A DNA stretch of 64,000 bases from the NCBI RefSeq assembly GCF_029784135.1, contig NC_073746.1, positions 8,837,380 to 8,901,379 of the forward strand, in the 5' to 3' direction. Below, one piece after another: positions 1 through 9,120 of this stretch (position 1 is the stretch's first letter; each line of letters begins with the position of its first letter). Both the position numbers and the translations under genes were made by a program. The DNA comes from Toxorhynchites rutilus septentrionalis. Lineage: Eukaryota; Arthropoda; Insecta; Diptera; Culicidae. The notes under the pieces are model-generated. The model was given only the letters and a program-made list of their open reading frames with translations. It was not told the origin of the DNA and made no database searches.

Positions 1-84
1 CTCATTTGACCTCCCGTTTCTCAAGAACCGGAGTCCTTTTGTTCACTTCTTATTATTATTATGATTTATTTTTTTTAGATCTAC

Positions 85-342
85 CTACGCTCGCAAATCT
101 GCGGCCGAGAATGTGCCCAATGGTTTACCATTCATATCTGAGACCTCGTAGGAACTAGTACCCTTGCTGGCCATAATGATGCAGGGTGTATAAATCGGTC
201 CTAGCTTCGCATTGAAGTCCTTAACCGCGGAAGATTGAAGAAAAGTGCGTTTGAACACTCGTTGACCCACAGTAAAAGTAGGTGAGTATCTTTTGTTCCT
301 CAAATCATACCAAGCTTTCGTTGACTCATAAGCTTTTCGCAA
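85..342 (-). pseudogene. gypsy-1 integrase C-terminal segment
   Basis: This 85-codon frame is the end of the pol polyprotein. It contains the conserved post-catalytic block in which FTVGQRVFKR is followed by FNAKLGPIY and a final GTFSAADLRA before the stop, as in the C-terminal DNA-binding region of gypsy integrases. It lies in a different frame from the RNase H-integrase segment at 354-1499, so a small indel between about 342 and 420 has broken pol. The internal methionine is not a real start. After its stop only 84 bases remain to the window edge, with no recognisable LTR. Confidence 0.75.
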
Positions 343-353
343 ATTAGCTATAA

Positions 354-1499
354 CTAGCTCATAAATCTTCTTATTAATTTCTTCAAATTTTTCGATTCTC
401 TGACTGATTTCCGAATTATTCGATGAGGAGTGAATTTGGTTGAAGCATGAATGGAGTTATTCAAAATAAACTCAATTTCTGCGGTTCTGGTGTCCCATAC
501 ACGCTGATTTTCTCGAACATATGTTCGAATCATGGAATTTATGGTACGATTTAGCCGTTCGGCCGGATTGGCTTGACTCCTGTGTCGAGAATTTGTCCAA
601 TGTTGCACCTCATATTTATGTAACAGGTCTTGGAATTCTCTAGACAGAAAAGTCGTCGCATTATCCGTTATTAAATATTGGGGAACGGATAGCTTTCGGA
701 ACCATTGATTTTCCACTATGGAACATAGACTTCCAGACGATATTTTCTTCACCGGAACAAGATGGCAGTACTTAGAGAATAAGTCCATTATGACTAATAA
801 GTGTGCATTACCATTCTTGCTCCGAGGAAGTGACTGGATATAATCCATGCATATAATCTGAAATGGTTTAGTCGCAATTCGCTGCCTACCCATTTTCGGG
901 ACGGTTGAAATGGTTGGATGTTTGTTTTCTTTACACGATTCACAGTAACCGATATATCGTTTTAGGTCTGCGTTCATTCGAGGCCAGTAATATCTTCTCT
1001 TAACCCTTTCAATACATTTTTCGAACCCAATGTGCATGCTTTCATCATGTTCCTGTTTCATTATTTGCTGCTGCATCGAATCAGGAACACACTCCTTCCA
1101 TTCGAACCTATAATCTAATAAATCCGACCGCGCGGACACAAATTTGAATAGCTTCCCATTTTCGATTTTGAAATCCATATATTTTTCCGGTTGACGTTCC
1201 ACCGCTTTGAATAATTTTGGATACCACCCATCTTTTCTCTCGACATCTACAGCTTCGACTGATCGCGACAACGCATCAGGGACAATATTGTCCTTGCCTT
1301 TTCGGTGCTTCACTTCCATGTCGTACTGTTGGAGTGTTATGCTCCACCTACTAAGTCGGGAAGAAGATCTCCATTTCGCTTTCATAATGAAAGACAACGC
1401 TGAAGAATCTGTCACCAGAGTGAAATGCGTTCCTTCTATGTAACATCTAAATTTTTCAATGCAGCGGAGGGCAGCTAACCCTTCCTTTTTCCGCTGCAT
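354..1499 (-). pseudogene. gypsy-1 RNase H and integrase core
   Basis: The N-terminal part is the end of RNase H (FTLVTDSSALSF, then HRKGKDNIVPDALSRS). It is followed by the integrase HHCC zinc-binding domain (HDESMH, then CESC) and the catalytic core with all three acidic residues visible: the D of CMDYIQ, the D of ITDNATTF and the E of PAERLNRT. The product would insert retrotransposon cDNA into the host genome. The frame is offset from the RT segment by one base near 1484, in a run of A and G, so the ATG given here is internal. The end at 354 is also a frame break, since the integrase tail continues in another frame at 85-342. Confidence 0.88.
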
Positions 1500-2211
1500 G
1501 ATAATTCAATTCGGCTCCTTTAAATTTTTCCGAGTGATACGCGATTACTTTTTCTGTACCATCCTGAACTTGCGTGAGGACTCCCGCAAGAGCGTTGTCG
1601 CTTGCATCAGTCTGTACACAAAATGGTAATGTGAAATCGGGATTGACCATCACTGGAGCGGAAATCAAACGTTCCTTGATATCGTTAAAAGCCTGCTCTG
1701 CTGCACTGTTCCACTGTACCCTTTTTGGCTTATTTTTCAACAAATTTGTCAAAGGTACAGTGAGTTCACTAATGTTTTCGATAAACCTGCGGTAGTAGTT
1801 TACCATACCGAGGAATCGCCTTAGAGATCTCACGGAATTCGGAACCTCATACCCCAAGATCGCTTGGACTCGATCTGGGTTAGGTCGAAGACCGTCTCGA
1901 GATAAAATGTAGCCTAGATATGGCAGTTCATGGCAGCAGAACTTTGATTTCTCCAGATTGATGCACAAATTAGCATTTTTCAATCGTTTGGCCAACTCCC
2001 TTAATTTCGCTAAGTGGTCATCAAAAGTGTTGCTGACCACTACAATGTCATCCAAATAGACAAAAAGACAAATTCCTTTACCTGGAATTGAGAATGCGGT
2101 ATATTTTCGCGATTCTTCCATTAAAGGCACCTGCAGAAAAGCTTGAGTCAGATCGATTGTCGAAAGAATCCTGAATGATCCTAAAGGGTGTGTCGCATCA
2201 AATTGCATCAC
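1456..2211 (-). pseudogene. gypsy-1 reverse transcriptase, downstream half, and start of RNase H
   Basis: This is the RT palm after the DD37E insertion. The motif STIDLTQAFLQVPL holds the first catalytic aspartate, and FVYLDDIVVVS is the YxDD box. The thumb and connection contain FLGMVNYYRRFI, and RNase H begins with QTDASDNALAGVL. Between FSIPGKG and the YLDD block the usual PFGL-containing segment of roughly 50 residues is missing in frame (near 2070-2080), so this RT cannot be functional. The first residues before about 2182 belong to the inserted element. The frame matches the upstream protease-RT segment at 3397-4458 once the 1302-bp insertion plus duplication is discounted. Confidence 0.85.
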
Positions 2212-3483
2212 GGAAAAAACGCTGTAGAAATTCGCCCAGTAGACCGATCCTTTTGAAAAATTTAGACAGTAAAATAAAAACTATTAAACAACTTTTGGCA
2301 TTTTCTTTTTATTCATACTTCGAGCCCAAGCCCGTATGCTCGCACCTTCCTCTTTACCCCGTCCATAAGGTTCTGTACAACGTCAGGTTGTAGTTTTTTT
2401 TTTGAACAGAAATCCATTTTCTCTTGAAGTCTGCCTCCGATTTGACAACTTTTGGGTTCTTCCGGAGGGCCTGCTTCATAATCGCCCAATATTTCTCTAT
2501 TGGGCGAAGCTCCGGCGCGTTGGGCGGGTTCATTTCCTTTGGCACGAAGGTGACCCCGTTGGCTTCGTACCACTCCAACACGTCCTTTGAATAGTGGCAC
2601 GAAGCGAGATCCGGCCAGAAGATGGTCGGGCCCTCGTGCTGCTTCAATAGTGGTAGTAAGCGCTTCTGTAGGCACTCCTTAAGGTAAACCTGTCCGTTTA
2701 CCGTGCCGGTCATCACGAAGGGGGCGCTCCGCTTTCCGCAAGAGCAGATCGCTTGCCACACCATGTACTTTTTGGCAAACTTGGATAGTTTCTGCTAGCG
2801 AATCTCCTCCGGAACGCTGAATTTGTCCTCTGCGGAGAAGAACAATAGGCCCGGCAGCTGACGAAAGTCCGCTTTGACGTAGGTTTCGTCGTCCATTACC
2901 AGGCAATGCGGCTTCGTCAGCATTTCGGTGGACAGCTTCCGGGCTCGCGTCTTCCCCACCATGTTTTGCCTTTCGTCGTGGTTAGGAGCCTTCTGAACCT
3001 TGTATGTACGCAGGCCCTACCGCTGCTTGGACTGCTGGACGAATGAACTTGACAAATTCAGCTTATTGGCGACATCCCGGACCGAACTTCTCGGATCACG
3101 TCTAAACTGCTTAACTACGCGCTTGTGATCTTTTTCACTGACGGAGCATCCATTTTTGCCGTTCTTCACCTTCCGGTCGATGGTTAGGTTCTCGAAGTAT
3201 CGTTTTAGTACTCTGCTGACCGTGGATTGGACGATTCCCAGCATCTTACCGATGTCCCGATGTGACAACTCCGGATGCTCGAAATGAGTGCACAGGATTA
3301 ATTCACGACGCTCTTTTTCGTTCGACGACATTTTTCCAAATTTATGAAAAATTGACAGTGAAGCATGTCCAACGTGATCTATACAATCTTATCTGATTAT
3401 AAGCGAAAGCTGAAGATATAATTCCTAAAAATTAAATTTCTACAGCGTTTTTTCCGTGATGCAATTTGTTGTGACACACCCTT
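2184..3483 (-). mobile_element. DD37E-type Tc1/mariner element, copy 1, full length
   Basis: The element is 1300 bp with inverted repeats of about 49 bp that start AAGGGTGTGTC at both ends and differ at only a couple of sites. It is flanked by TA duplications at 2182-2183 and 3484-3485. It lies in the RT of gypsy-1 in the same orientation. Removing it and one TA rejoins the RT frame cleanly. Two further copies lie at 8196-8695 and 61392-63987. The spacing of the last two catalytic residues (37) places it with the mosquito ITmD37E type; that family name is from memory. Confidence 0.93.
2354..3331 (-). pseudogene. DD37E transposase, full length with two in-frame stops
   Basis: This is a cut-and-paste transposase that would bind the terminal repeats and catalyse TA-targeted insertion. 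It runs about 325 codons in one frame from MSSNEKERREL. A paired helix-turn-helix region (LSHRDIGKMLGIVQSTVSRVL and a second unit near residues 85-105) is followed by the catalytic core: MDDETYV, FWPDLASCHY and PELRPIEKYW. Counting from the D of WPD to the E of RPIE gives 37 intervening residues. Two amber codons interrupt it, after the motif SSSFVQQSKQR (about 3017) and within EEIR-QK (about 2785). At both places copy 3 has a sense codon. All three catalytic residues remain, unlike in copies 2 and 3. Confidence 0.9.
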
Positions 3484-4458
3484 TAACTGGCTGAGTATCC
3501 TGTTTTGGTGAGGGAGAGGGTATGCGTCCCTTTTTGTCCGCTCGTTAAGCGATCTAGCGTCGAGGCACAATCTTACCTCTTCGCTATTTCTTTTCTTAAC
3601 TGGGACGACTGGCAATGACCAGTCTGACCTTGAGGGTTCGATAATACCCTCTTCAAGCATGTTGTCCACTGCACGATGTATTTTCCTTTGTATTTCGGGA
3701 CTCCAAGGATAAGGATTCTTACGGACAGGTGGTGAATTTTGGTACTCTTCTTTGAGTTCAATTTTATGTGTCATGTAATTGGTTTTCCCAAACTTACCAG
3801 GTTTTGCGGTTAGAAATAGTGATTTGGTATCCTCTACCTGTCTTTGCTGTTCATTATTTATTTCTATTGCATTTTCTCCCTCTTGTCCAACAATTTCTCC
3901 TACTTCGCTGCTATTGATCGTGGGTTCAATTCTAAATTTCTCCCAAAAATCATAGCCCAAAATGCATTTTCTATTTAATTGTGGGGCAAACAATACCGGT
4001 AAGATTTTAGTTTTTCCATTAAATGTGATTGGTACATCAGCGCATCCAATCACTTCTAAGTTCTGGCCCGCAGCTGTTTTCAAATTGATATTCGTGGGTT
4101 TCAGTTTTAGTTTCAATGCTTGAACTATTTTCCTTCCACCTATCCCTAAAATTGTTCTTGAAGCACCACTATCCAATAATCCTATCACAGATATCCCCAA
4201 CATTTCCACCTTTGCAAAGGGTCTGTTATCTTCCCTGACATTAATGAATGCAGTTACTATTTCTGCATTCTGATCTCTACACATGCTTACTTGTGAATAG
4301 CCATGTTGTCTTAGCTGTTTTGGTGGATCAGCTATTGAAGATTTGTGAGGACTTGAAAAGTTTGTTTGACGACTGCGTTGCCTCACTGGGAAGTCGGTTT
4401 GGTGTTTTTTGCTTGGCAGTAAGGGCACTCCTTTGTGATAAAACCTGGGAAACCACAC
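3397..4458 (-). pseudogene. gypsy-1 protease and start of reverse transcriptase
   Basis: The segment encodes the aspartic protease (LLDSGASRTILG is the catalytic DSG block) and the fingers of RT (EVRLCLDARSLNERT, then DAYPLP). It is interrupted at 3484 by the DD37E element, so everything below that coordinate is transposon. The first methionine is probably not used: the frame overlaps the end of gag by 76 bases and is reached by -1 frameshifting at the A AAA AAC heptamer at 4410-4404. After slippage the shared residues read KKHQTDFP, exactly as this frame does. Translation as a Gag-Pro-Pol fusion is inferred from that arrangement. Confidence 0.86.
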
Positions 4459-5372
4459 ACTTCACAAAAAACGTTCCTTTGCTTAGCGCAACTTTTGAAA
4501 TAATGCCCATTTTCATGGCAATTGAAACAAATCCCTCCCCTCACCGGGATGTACGCTCGAACAATCCTTTGTAATGCACTTGTTCCACTTGGTCCTGGAA
4601 CTGGACTCTTAGTCCTATAAGGATTGTTCGGATGCGTACTTGAATTGTAATAGTTTTTTGTACCAAATTTATTCTCCTGAACTTTAAAGTTCGATTGTGG
4701 TTTCAAAAGCTCTTTCTGGAAACGCTGCTCAAAATCCTGTCGTTTATTATCATTTTCCTTAATTTGTTCTTTATTAGACCGTTCTCTTTTTTGAAATCTA
4801 TTTTCTTGATAATTTGAATTCTTTTCCTTCCTCATTTCCTCGATTTCTTCTGTTTTATGTACAAATCTATTTTCTCGTCTTTGATAATACTGCCAATTTA
4901 TTGCATCAAATTTCTTGCCAAATTCTTTCATTTTAGGTATAGTGGTAATATTCGCGGCAAGCATGGCTATTCTGCACTCGTCCCGGGTATTTCGGAAAAG
5001 GACGTCGAATTTCCGTCTCTCATCCCATGGATTGGACATGCTACGAAAAATCCGGACCATGTCCAAGTAAAAGTCCTGGAACTTTTCTTTAGCACCTTGC
5101 TTTCGATTGTTAGCCTGTCGTTCATAGACGTAATCAATGTCAATTGGTAAGAACTCATTCTTTACTTCCTGAACCAAATTCTTCCACGACCCCAACTCAT
5201 TATTTCCATTTACCTCCATGAACCAAGACCTAGCTTTTTGGGTGAACAAATGGTGAAACAATTCAGTCTCCGTAAATCCTTCTGAACGCGCGTTGAACTC
5301 AACTTCTTTTAAAAATTCATTCAGCTTTCTTCCATTGTCCATCCCATCATATCGAATTGCCCACTTATGCAC
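4383..5372 (-). pseudogene. gypsy-1 gag, capsid and zinc-knuckle part
   Basis: This is structural Gag, forming the retrotransposon particle and packaging RNA. The capsid-like part begins at KWAIRYDGMDNGRKLNEFL, a typical gypsy Gag block. A long charged linker rich in Asn, Lys, Glu and Arg (residues about 160-245) follows, and near the end comes a CCHC knuckle (CFNCHENGHYFKSC) with a second Cys cluster (CEVC and CPYC). The N-terminal half lies at 5892-6887, and the two are separated by a SINE. The SINE plus duplication is 495 bp, a multiple of three, and the frames agree, so gag was a single open frame before that insertion. The end overlaps pro by 76 bp. Confidence 0.87.
4404..4410 (-). promoter_or_regulatory. 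-1 ribosomal frameshift slippery heptamer A AAA AAC
   Basis: On the minus strand the gag codons GCA AAA AAC ACC contain the canonical slippery heptamer in the correct phase, seven codons before the gag stop at 4385-4383. Slipping back one base enters the protease frame. I have not established a downstream pseudoknot or stem. Confidence 0.8.
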
Positions 5373-5410
5373 CGGTAAACGGTGACTATGGGTATTTATT
5401 CTAATATTTT

Positions 5411-5891
5411 TTTTTATCCCATTTATTTATTTAAGGCTCATTAGCATTTTAGCTGTAACAGAGCCGAATTTTAATCGTGTACATGTCACATGGTTATCAT
5501 ATCTATAATTAGCACATTACACAGTTGCCATTCGCCAGTATTCCTTCTATACCATTACATATGGTACATTCACACAGTAGCCATTTAGGCGTAAGGGTAT
5601 TCTTTCTGTTCTTCCATTATCCAGTTGGACCATCGGACAGCGGAGACAGTTGATTGATCATTGTTGAGTTATTTATAGAACAGTAGCCCGATGTGTCTGG
5701 CAGAGCAGAGCAGTTGTATGGATGAATCGATCTTATTTCGACCGTGGATCGATCTCCATCGCTGATGATTGTTGCGTGGACGTAGCTATTCTGTAACAAC
5801 ACAAAGATGGTCAATGAGGGCCCTGAGTTTTGAACTCACGATCGATCGCTTACTGAGCGAACGCGCAACCAATGTGGCTACGGAGACCCCC
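5411..5891 (-). mobile_element. tRNA-derived SINE (type A) inserted in gag
   Basis: The minus-strand head begins GGGGGTCTCCGTAGCC and contains a tRNA-like A box and a degenerate B box (GTGAGTTCAAAACTC), as for a pol III promoter. The tail at 5411-5450 ends in TAAATAAATAAATGGG plus a poly(A)-like run. A 14-bp target duplication, TATTCTAATATTTT, flanks it at 5397-5410 and 5892-5905. At about 480 bp it is long for a SINE. No coding capacity is seen, so it depends on a LINE partner that I cannot identify. Confidence 0.82.
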
Positions 5892-6887
5892 TATTCTAAT
5901 ATTTTCGCGTGGATTATTTTCATTTGCAATCCTTGATTCTGGATTGGAATAGTTTTCATTATTATTCGAACTTTGCCAAGAACTATTTCTCTGTTTCAAC
6001 CATGCTATAAAATCAGATGGTTTATTGTTTACTCGTTTTTCTGTGTTTTTTTCTTTAACCGGTTCCTCGACGTGTGTACTATTTTTATGATTATATTCTT
6101 CTTGATTTTTATTTTGTTTCGACTCTAACAGTTGTATACGCTGTAACAATTGGCTAACAACATCCATGAGCTGTTTGTTTTCTGCTTCTAATTTCTCTCC
6201 ATTATCGTCCTGAGCTTTTTGTCGTTCAACCGTTTCTACTTCCCTATCTAACTCTTCATCAATGTTCATTTCAACCTCACTCGTATCACTCTCTACTTCT
6301 TCATTTGGATTAGCATTGTTATTTCCATCCGTGTTTTCATTATCCGGTCCATCGTTCGAACTATTTTCTTCGATTTGGTGTCTCAAACTTTCATTGATCA
6401 TCTTCAATTCGGCCTCTCTAACCTCTGCTAGATGAGAGGAAGTTGAGAAATAACCATTCAACATGCTCAAACATTCCCCAGCTATCACAGCTAGAGAGTT
6501 CAAATCCTCCTCTCCACAAGCCTGACTTTTTAGTCTTTCCATTCGTAGAAGAATATGAATCAACCTAGTTTTGTAGCTCTGCTCTGGCGCTCTTTTCCCT
6601 TTCCTAATTTCCAACGCGTTTTTAATACTGTAAATTTTATCCCCACAGCTCTCTAATTCACCCATCACTGAATCCGCAATAAAATCTAAAAAAACCTCTT
6701 TCTGATTTTTTTCTTCTTTCAGGTGTGTTCGCAGTGTTCTTTCCAGTTGATTACGCGACCCATTTACTGGAATCTTGCGTATCTTCAGTTCATATTCCAA
6801 CTCATCTATTGTTAAGTGAGCGGCATTCATAGCTCGATATTGCGACACAAAATGAGACATCGCCATTTTTGAGGACTGCTTGCACAA
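5850..6887 (-). pseudogene. gypsy-1 gag N-terminal part with SAP-like motif and coiled coil
   Basis: The true gag portion is 6887-5892; the remaining codons run into the SINE. Residues about 20-52 (LTIDELEYELKIRKIPVNGS and the following RNQLERTLRTHL) resemble a SAP motif, a small helix-extended-helix nucleic-acid-binding fold. An acidic Asn- and Glu-rich region follows (residues about 175-225), then a heptad-like stretch (ENKQLMDVVSQLLQRIQLLE) suggesting a coiled coil for Gag multimerisation. Codon 1 may be MCKQSS or the internal MAMSHF; I cannot choose between them. It continues in frame into the 4383-5372 segment across the SINE. Confidence 0.75.
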
Positions 6888-7428
6888 AAGGACACCAGGA
6901 CAATGAATAATACAGAATTTAAAAAGATAACACTTTTATTTCATACACAATTATACAATTTAAAAACACGATCAATGAAATACTGTTACAAATAGATTAA
7001 AAATTGTTGTAAATTAAAAAAAAAAATAGAATATTGAATTAATATTATTTTTGACTAGTATAAGTAAAGATTTTAAGCATTGTAATACAGGTACTTATGT
7101 TATTGGTTTCAATTTTCTTTATAGTTTGGAAGAACTCACATTGACTTTTTTAAGAACGTTTTGCATTTAGAATAACTCCATTCGAAATGTAAAAATCTAG
7201 TTTGAATTTGTATCACTTGATTGTTGGTAGTCACATTAATCTTTCGCGTTCACTCAAGCTCTTTCCGAACCGAAAAATTGTACTCTTCTCGTCTCCACTA
7301 ACCGTTCTGTTATGTTATAGCTCAATACTAGCTCTTGAAATAATGGGAATTTTCCCAGAGACTTCTGTATGAACCAATAACGAATCTCGAGTTTTTCCCT
7401 TGCACAAATAGTTTTGAAACTAATTTTT
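6888..7428 (-). other. gypsy-1 untranslated leader
   Basis: About 540 bp between the primer-binding site and gag. It is A/T rich at 6900-7240 and has no credible coding frame. The position fits the packaging leader of an LTR retrotransposon; no structure is claimed. Confidence 0.6.
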
Positions 7429-7439
7429 GTTGGGCGCCA
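7429..7439 (-). promoter_or_regulatory. primer-binding site, tRNA-Lys type
   Basis: The minus strand reads TGGCGCCCAAC three bases downstream of the proposed LTR end. It matches the start of PBS sequences that pair with the 3' end of tRNA-Lys in many retroelements, including the gypsy group (family knowledge). This fixes the orientation of gypsy-1 and the inner edge of its 5' LTR. Confidence 0.78.
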
Positions 7440-7515
7440 AAGTGTAATTGCGGGTTTCGGTGCTCGGTGGCACACACGAAACTCCCTTTAAAAATGCCTC
7501 AGGGTCGGCATACGC

Positions 7516-7521
7516 TTTATT
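7516..7521 (-). terminator. poly(A) signal of gypsy-1 LTR
   Basis: AATAAA on the minus strand, about 75 bp before the inner end of the LTR and downstream of the TATA box, as expected for R/U5 polyadenylation. Confidence 0.5.
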
Positions 7522-7879
7522 ATTTGCTTGGGGAAAAACCTCGCGTTTGACTACGTTGCCTTACCACCCACTCCCTTAACCTACACTCACCTGGAAGCTG
7601 GGCTGCGACGACTCGATGTTCCGGTTGTAGAAGGGATAATAATAATTCGTCGTCTGTCGAGAAATCGCGAATTCCCGGAAAATTCCGCGAGCACTCGCGG
7701 ATAACGCACGATCGCACCTTTCTCCTCAATCCTCTTAAACCCCGGATTGATCTCCTTCTTTTCACCAATCTTTTCACTGATCTTATTCGCGCGAACAATC
7801 GCCTTTTTTCCACGCGCGAAATATCCTTTTTTCTCTTAAAACTCGACCGTTCCGTCCAAAGGTTTCTTTTCCAGTCCCC

Positions 7880-7885
7880 TTTATA
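7880..7885 (-). promoter_or_regulatory. TATA box of gypsy-1 LTR
   Basis: The minus strand reads GGTATAAAGGGG inside the LTR, about 310 bp from its outer end. This is a reasonable U3 promoter position. No initiator could be fixed. Confidence 0.5.
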
Positions 7886-8195
7886 CCTTTTCAAGCCTGG
7901 TCATCAACCTCTCGACCCGGTCATTCCCCTCATGATCCCAGGTACAGGTCCGAATTCCCATTTTCGGGACCTATCTAAATATTTGTCGCCCATGCCAATG
8001 CCATCTGGTGGCGGGTGCTGGTATCACCGGTTAAGGGCCGTGTACCCAGTTGTGGCGGTGCAAGTGAGGCGTGAAGCGGTGAAAATTCACGCAACCCCAC
8101 GCTTAGCTTTTTCCCGACGGTGATTCATCAAAATTCGCGAACTAAAACACGCTAATTTCGTGTGTCTCAAACGTTCACCTCCATGAACAGTCACA

Positions 8196-8695
8196 GATCT
8201 GCTCTTGCGGAAAGCGGAGCGCCCCCTTCGTGATGACCGGCACGGTAAACGGGCAGGTTTACCTTAAGGAGTGCCTACAGAAGCGCTTACTACCACTATT
8301 GAAGCAGCACGAGGGCCCGACCATCTTCTGGCCGGATCTCGCTTCGTGCCAAAGGAAATGAACCCGCCCAACGCGCCGGAGCTTCGCCCAATAGAGAAAT
8401 ATTGGGCGATTATGAAGCAGGCCCTCCGGAAGAACCCAAAAGTTGTCAAATCGGAGGCGGACTTCAAGAGAAAATGGATTTCTGTTCAAAAAAAAAACTA
8501 CAACCTGACGTTGTACAGAACCTTATGGACGGGGTAAAGAGGAACGGGCTTGGGCTCGAAGTATGAATAAAAAGAAAATGCCAAAAGTTGTTTAATAGTT
8601 TTTATTTTACTGTCTAAAATTTTCAAAAGGATCGGTCTACTGAGCGAATTTCTACAACGTTTTTTCCGTGATGCAATTTGATGTGACACACCCTT
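8196..8695 (+). mobile_element. DD37E element copy 2, right part, split by gypsy-1
   Basis: The sequence starts abruptly at GATCTGCTCTTGCGG inside the transposase gene and runs to an intact right terminal repeat ending CACACCCTT at 8695, followed by the target TA at 8696-8697. The left part should lie beyond the other end of gypsy-1, outside the window. The host sequence to the right is gypsy-2 RT. The transposase fragment (about 8200-8537) lacks 55 bp of the catalytic core relative to copy 1, deleted between two CTTCGTGCCA repeats. This removes part of the segment around the second catalytic aspartate and shifts the frame. Confidence 0.88.
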
Positions 8696-8697
8696 TA

Positions 8698-9120
8698 CTA
8701 GGATATTATAGAAAATTCATAAGAGATTTCGCACGTATAGCGAAACCCTTAACTCAACAACTTAGAAAAGGTGAAATAATAAAACATAGTAATGATTTTA
8801 TTTCAGCATTTCGGAAATGTAAAGAAATTCTCAGTAGTAGCCAAATCCTAAAATATCCTGAGTTCGAAAAGCCTTTCATCTTAACAACAGACGCCTCGAA
8901 ATACGCTTTAGGAGCTGTACTTTCACAGGGCCCAGTGGGCAAAGACCATCCAATAGCGTTTGCTTCTAGAACATTGGCAAAAAGTGAAGAAAATTATTTT
9001 TAAATATATTAAAATTATTAAAAAGATCCTCATGATAAATTACTACGTTGGAAGCTTTGTTTAGAAGGATTTGATTATGAAATCCGTCATAGACCAGGAA
9101 AGCAAAATGTAGTTGCCGAT
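8698..9120 (+). pseudogene. gypsy-2 RT connection and RNase H
   Basis: The frame opens right after the DD37E insertion with GYYRKFIRDFARIAKPLTQQL, the conserved RT connection block. It continues into RNase H (FILTTDASKYALGAVLSQG, PIAFASRTLAKSEENY). A frame break near 9001 is followed by CLEGFDYEIRHRPGKQNVV and ADGLSRI, the tail of gypsy RNase H domains. Upstream RT is outside the window. Not functional. Confidence 0.85.

Larger units (their letters stand above)
1..8195 (-). mobile_element. Ty3/gypsy LTR retrotransposon gypsy-1, near complete, 3' LTR beyond window
   Basis: On the minus strand the order is LTR (8195-7443), tRNA-Lys-type PBS, untranslated leader, gag, protease, RT, RNase H and integrase, which is the Ty3/gypsy order. 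No env gene is seen before the window edge, and the 3' LTR must lie to the left of position 1. The right LTR end abuts DD37E-element sequence exactly at 8195/8196, so gypsy-1 inserted into that element. It carries a DD37E insertion (2184-3483) and a SINE (5411-5891). Both insertions plus their duplications are multiples of three, so reading frames on either side still agree. Other damage is an in-frame gap in RT and frame breaks near 1484 and near 350-420. The copy is inactive but fairly young, because most frames remain open. Confidence 0.9.
7443..8195 (-). repeat. gypsy-1 5' LTR
   Basis: About 753 bp, running TGTGACTG (8195) to CAATTACA (7443) on the minus strand, so with TGT...ACA ends. 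The outer edge is set by DD37E sequence resuming at 8196 (GATCTGCTCTTGCGG, also present in copy 3). The inner edge is set by the PBS. It contains a TATAAA at 7885-7880 and an AATAAA at 7521-7516, consistent with U3, R and U5. The partner LTR is outside the window, so the boundaries could not be confirmed by LTR-LTR comparison. Confidence 0.75.

Noticed and set aside
7520..7894. Arg-rich 124-codon minus-strand frame in the gypsy-1 LTR
   Set aside because: It overlaps the LTR promoter and poly(A) signals and has no recognised domain. Basic composition alone is not evidence of a gene.
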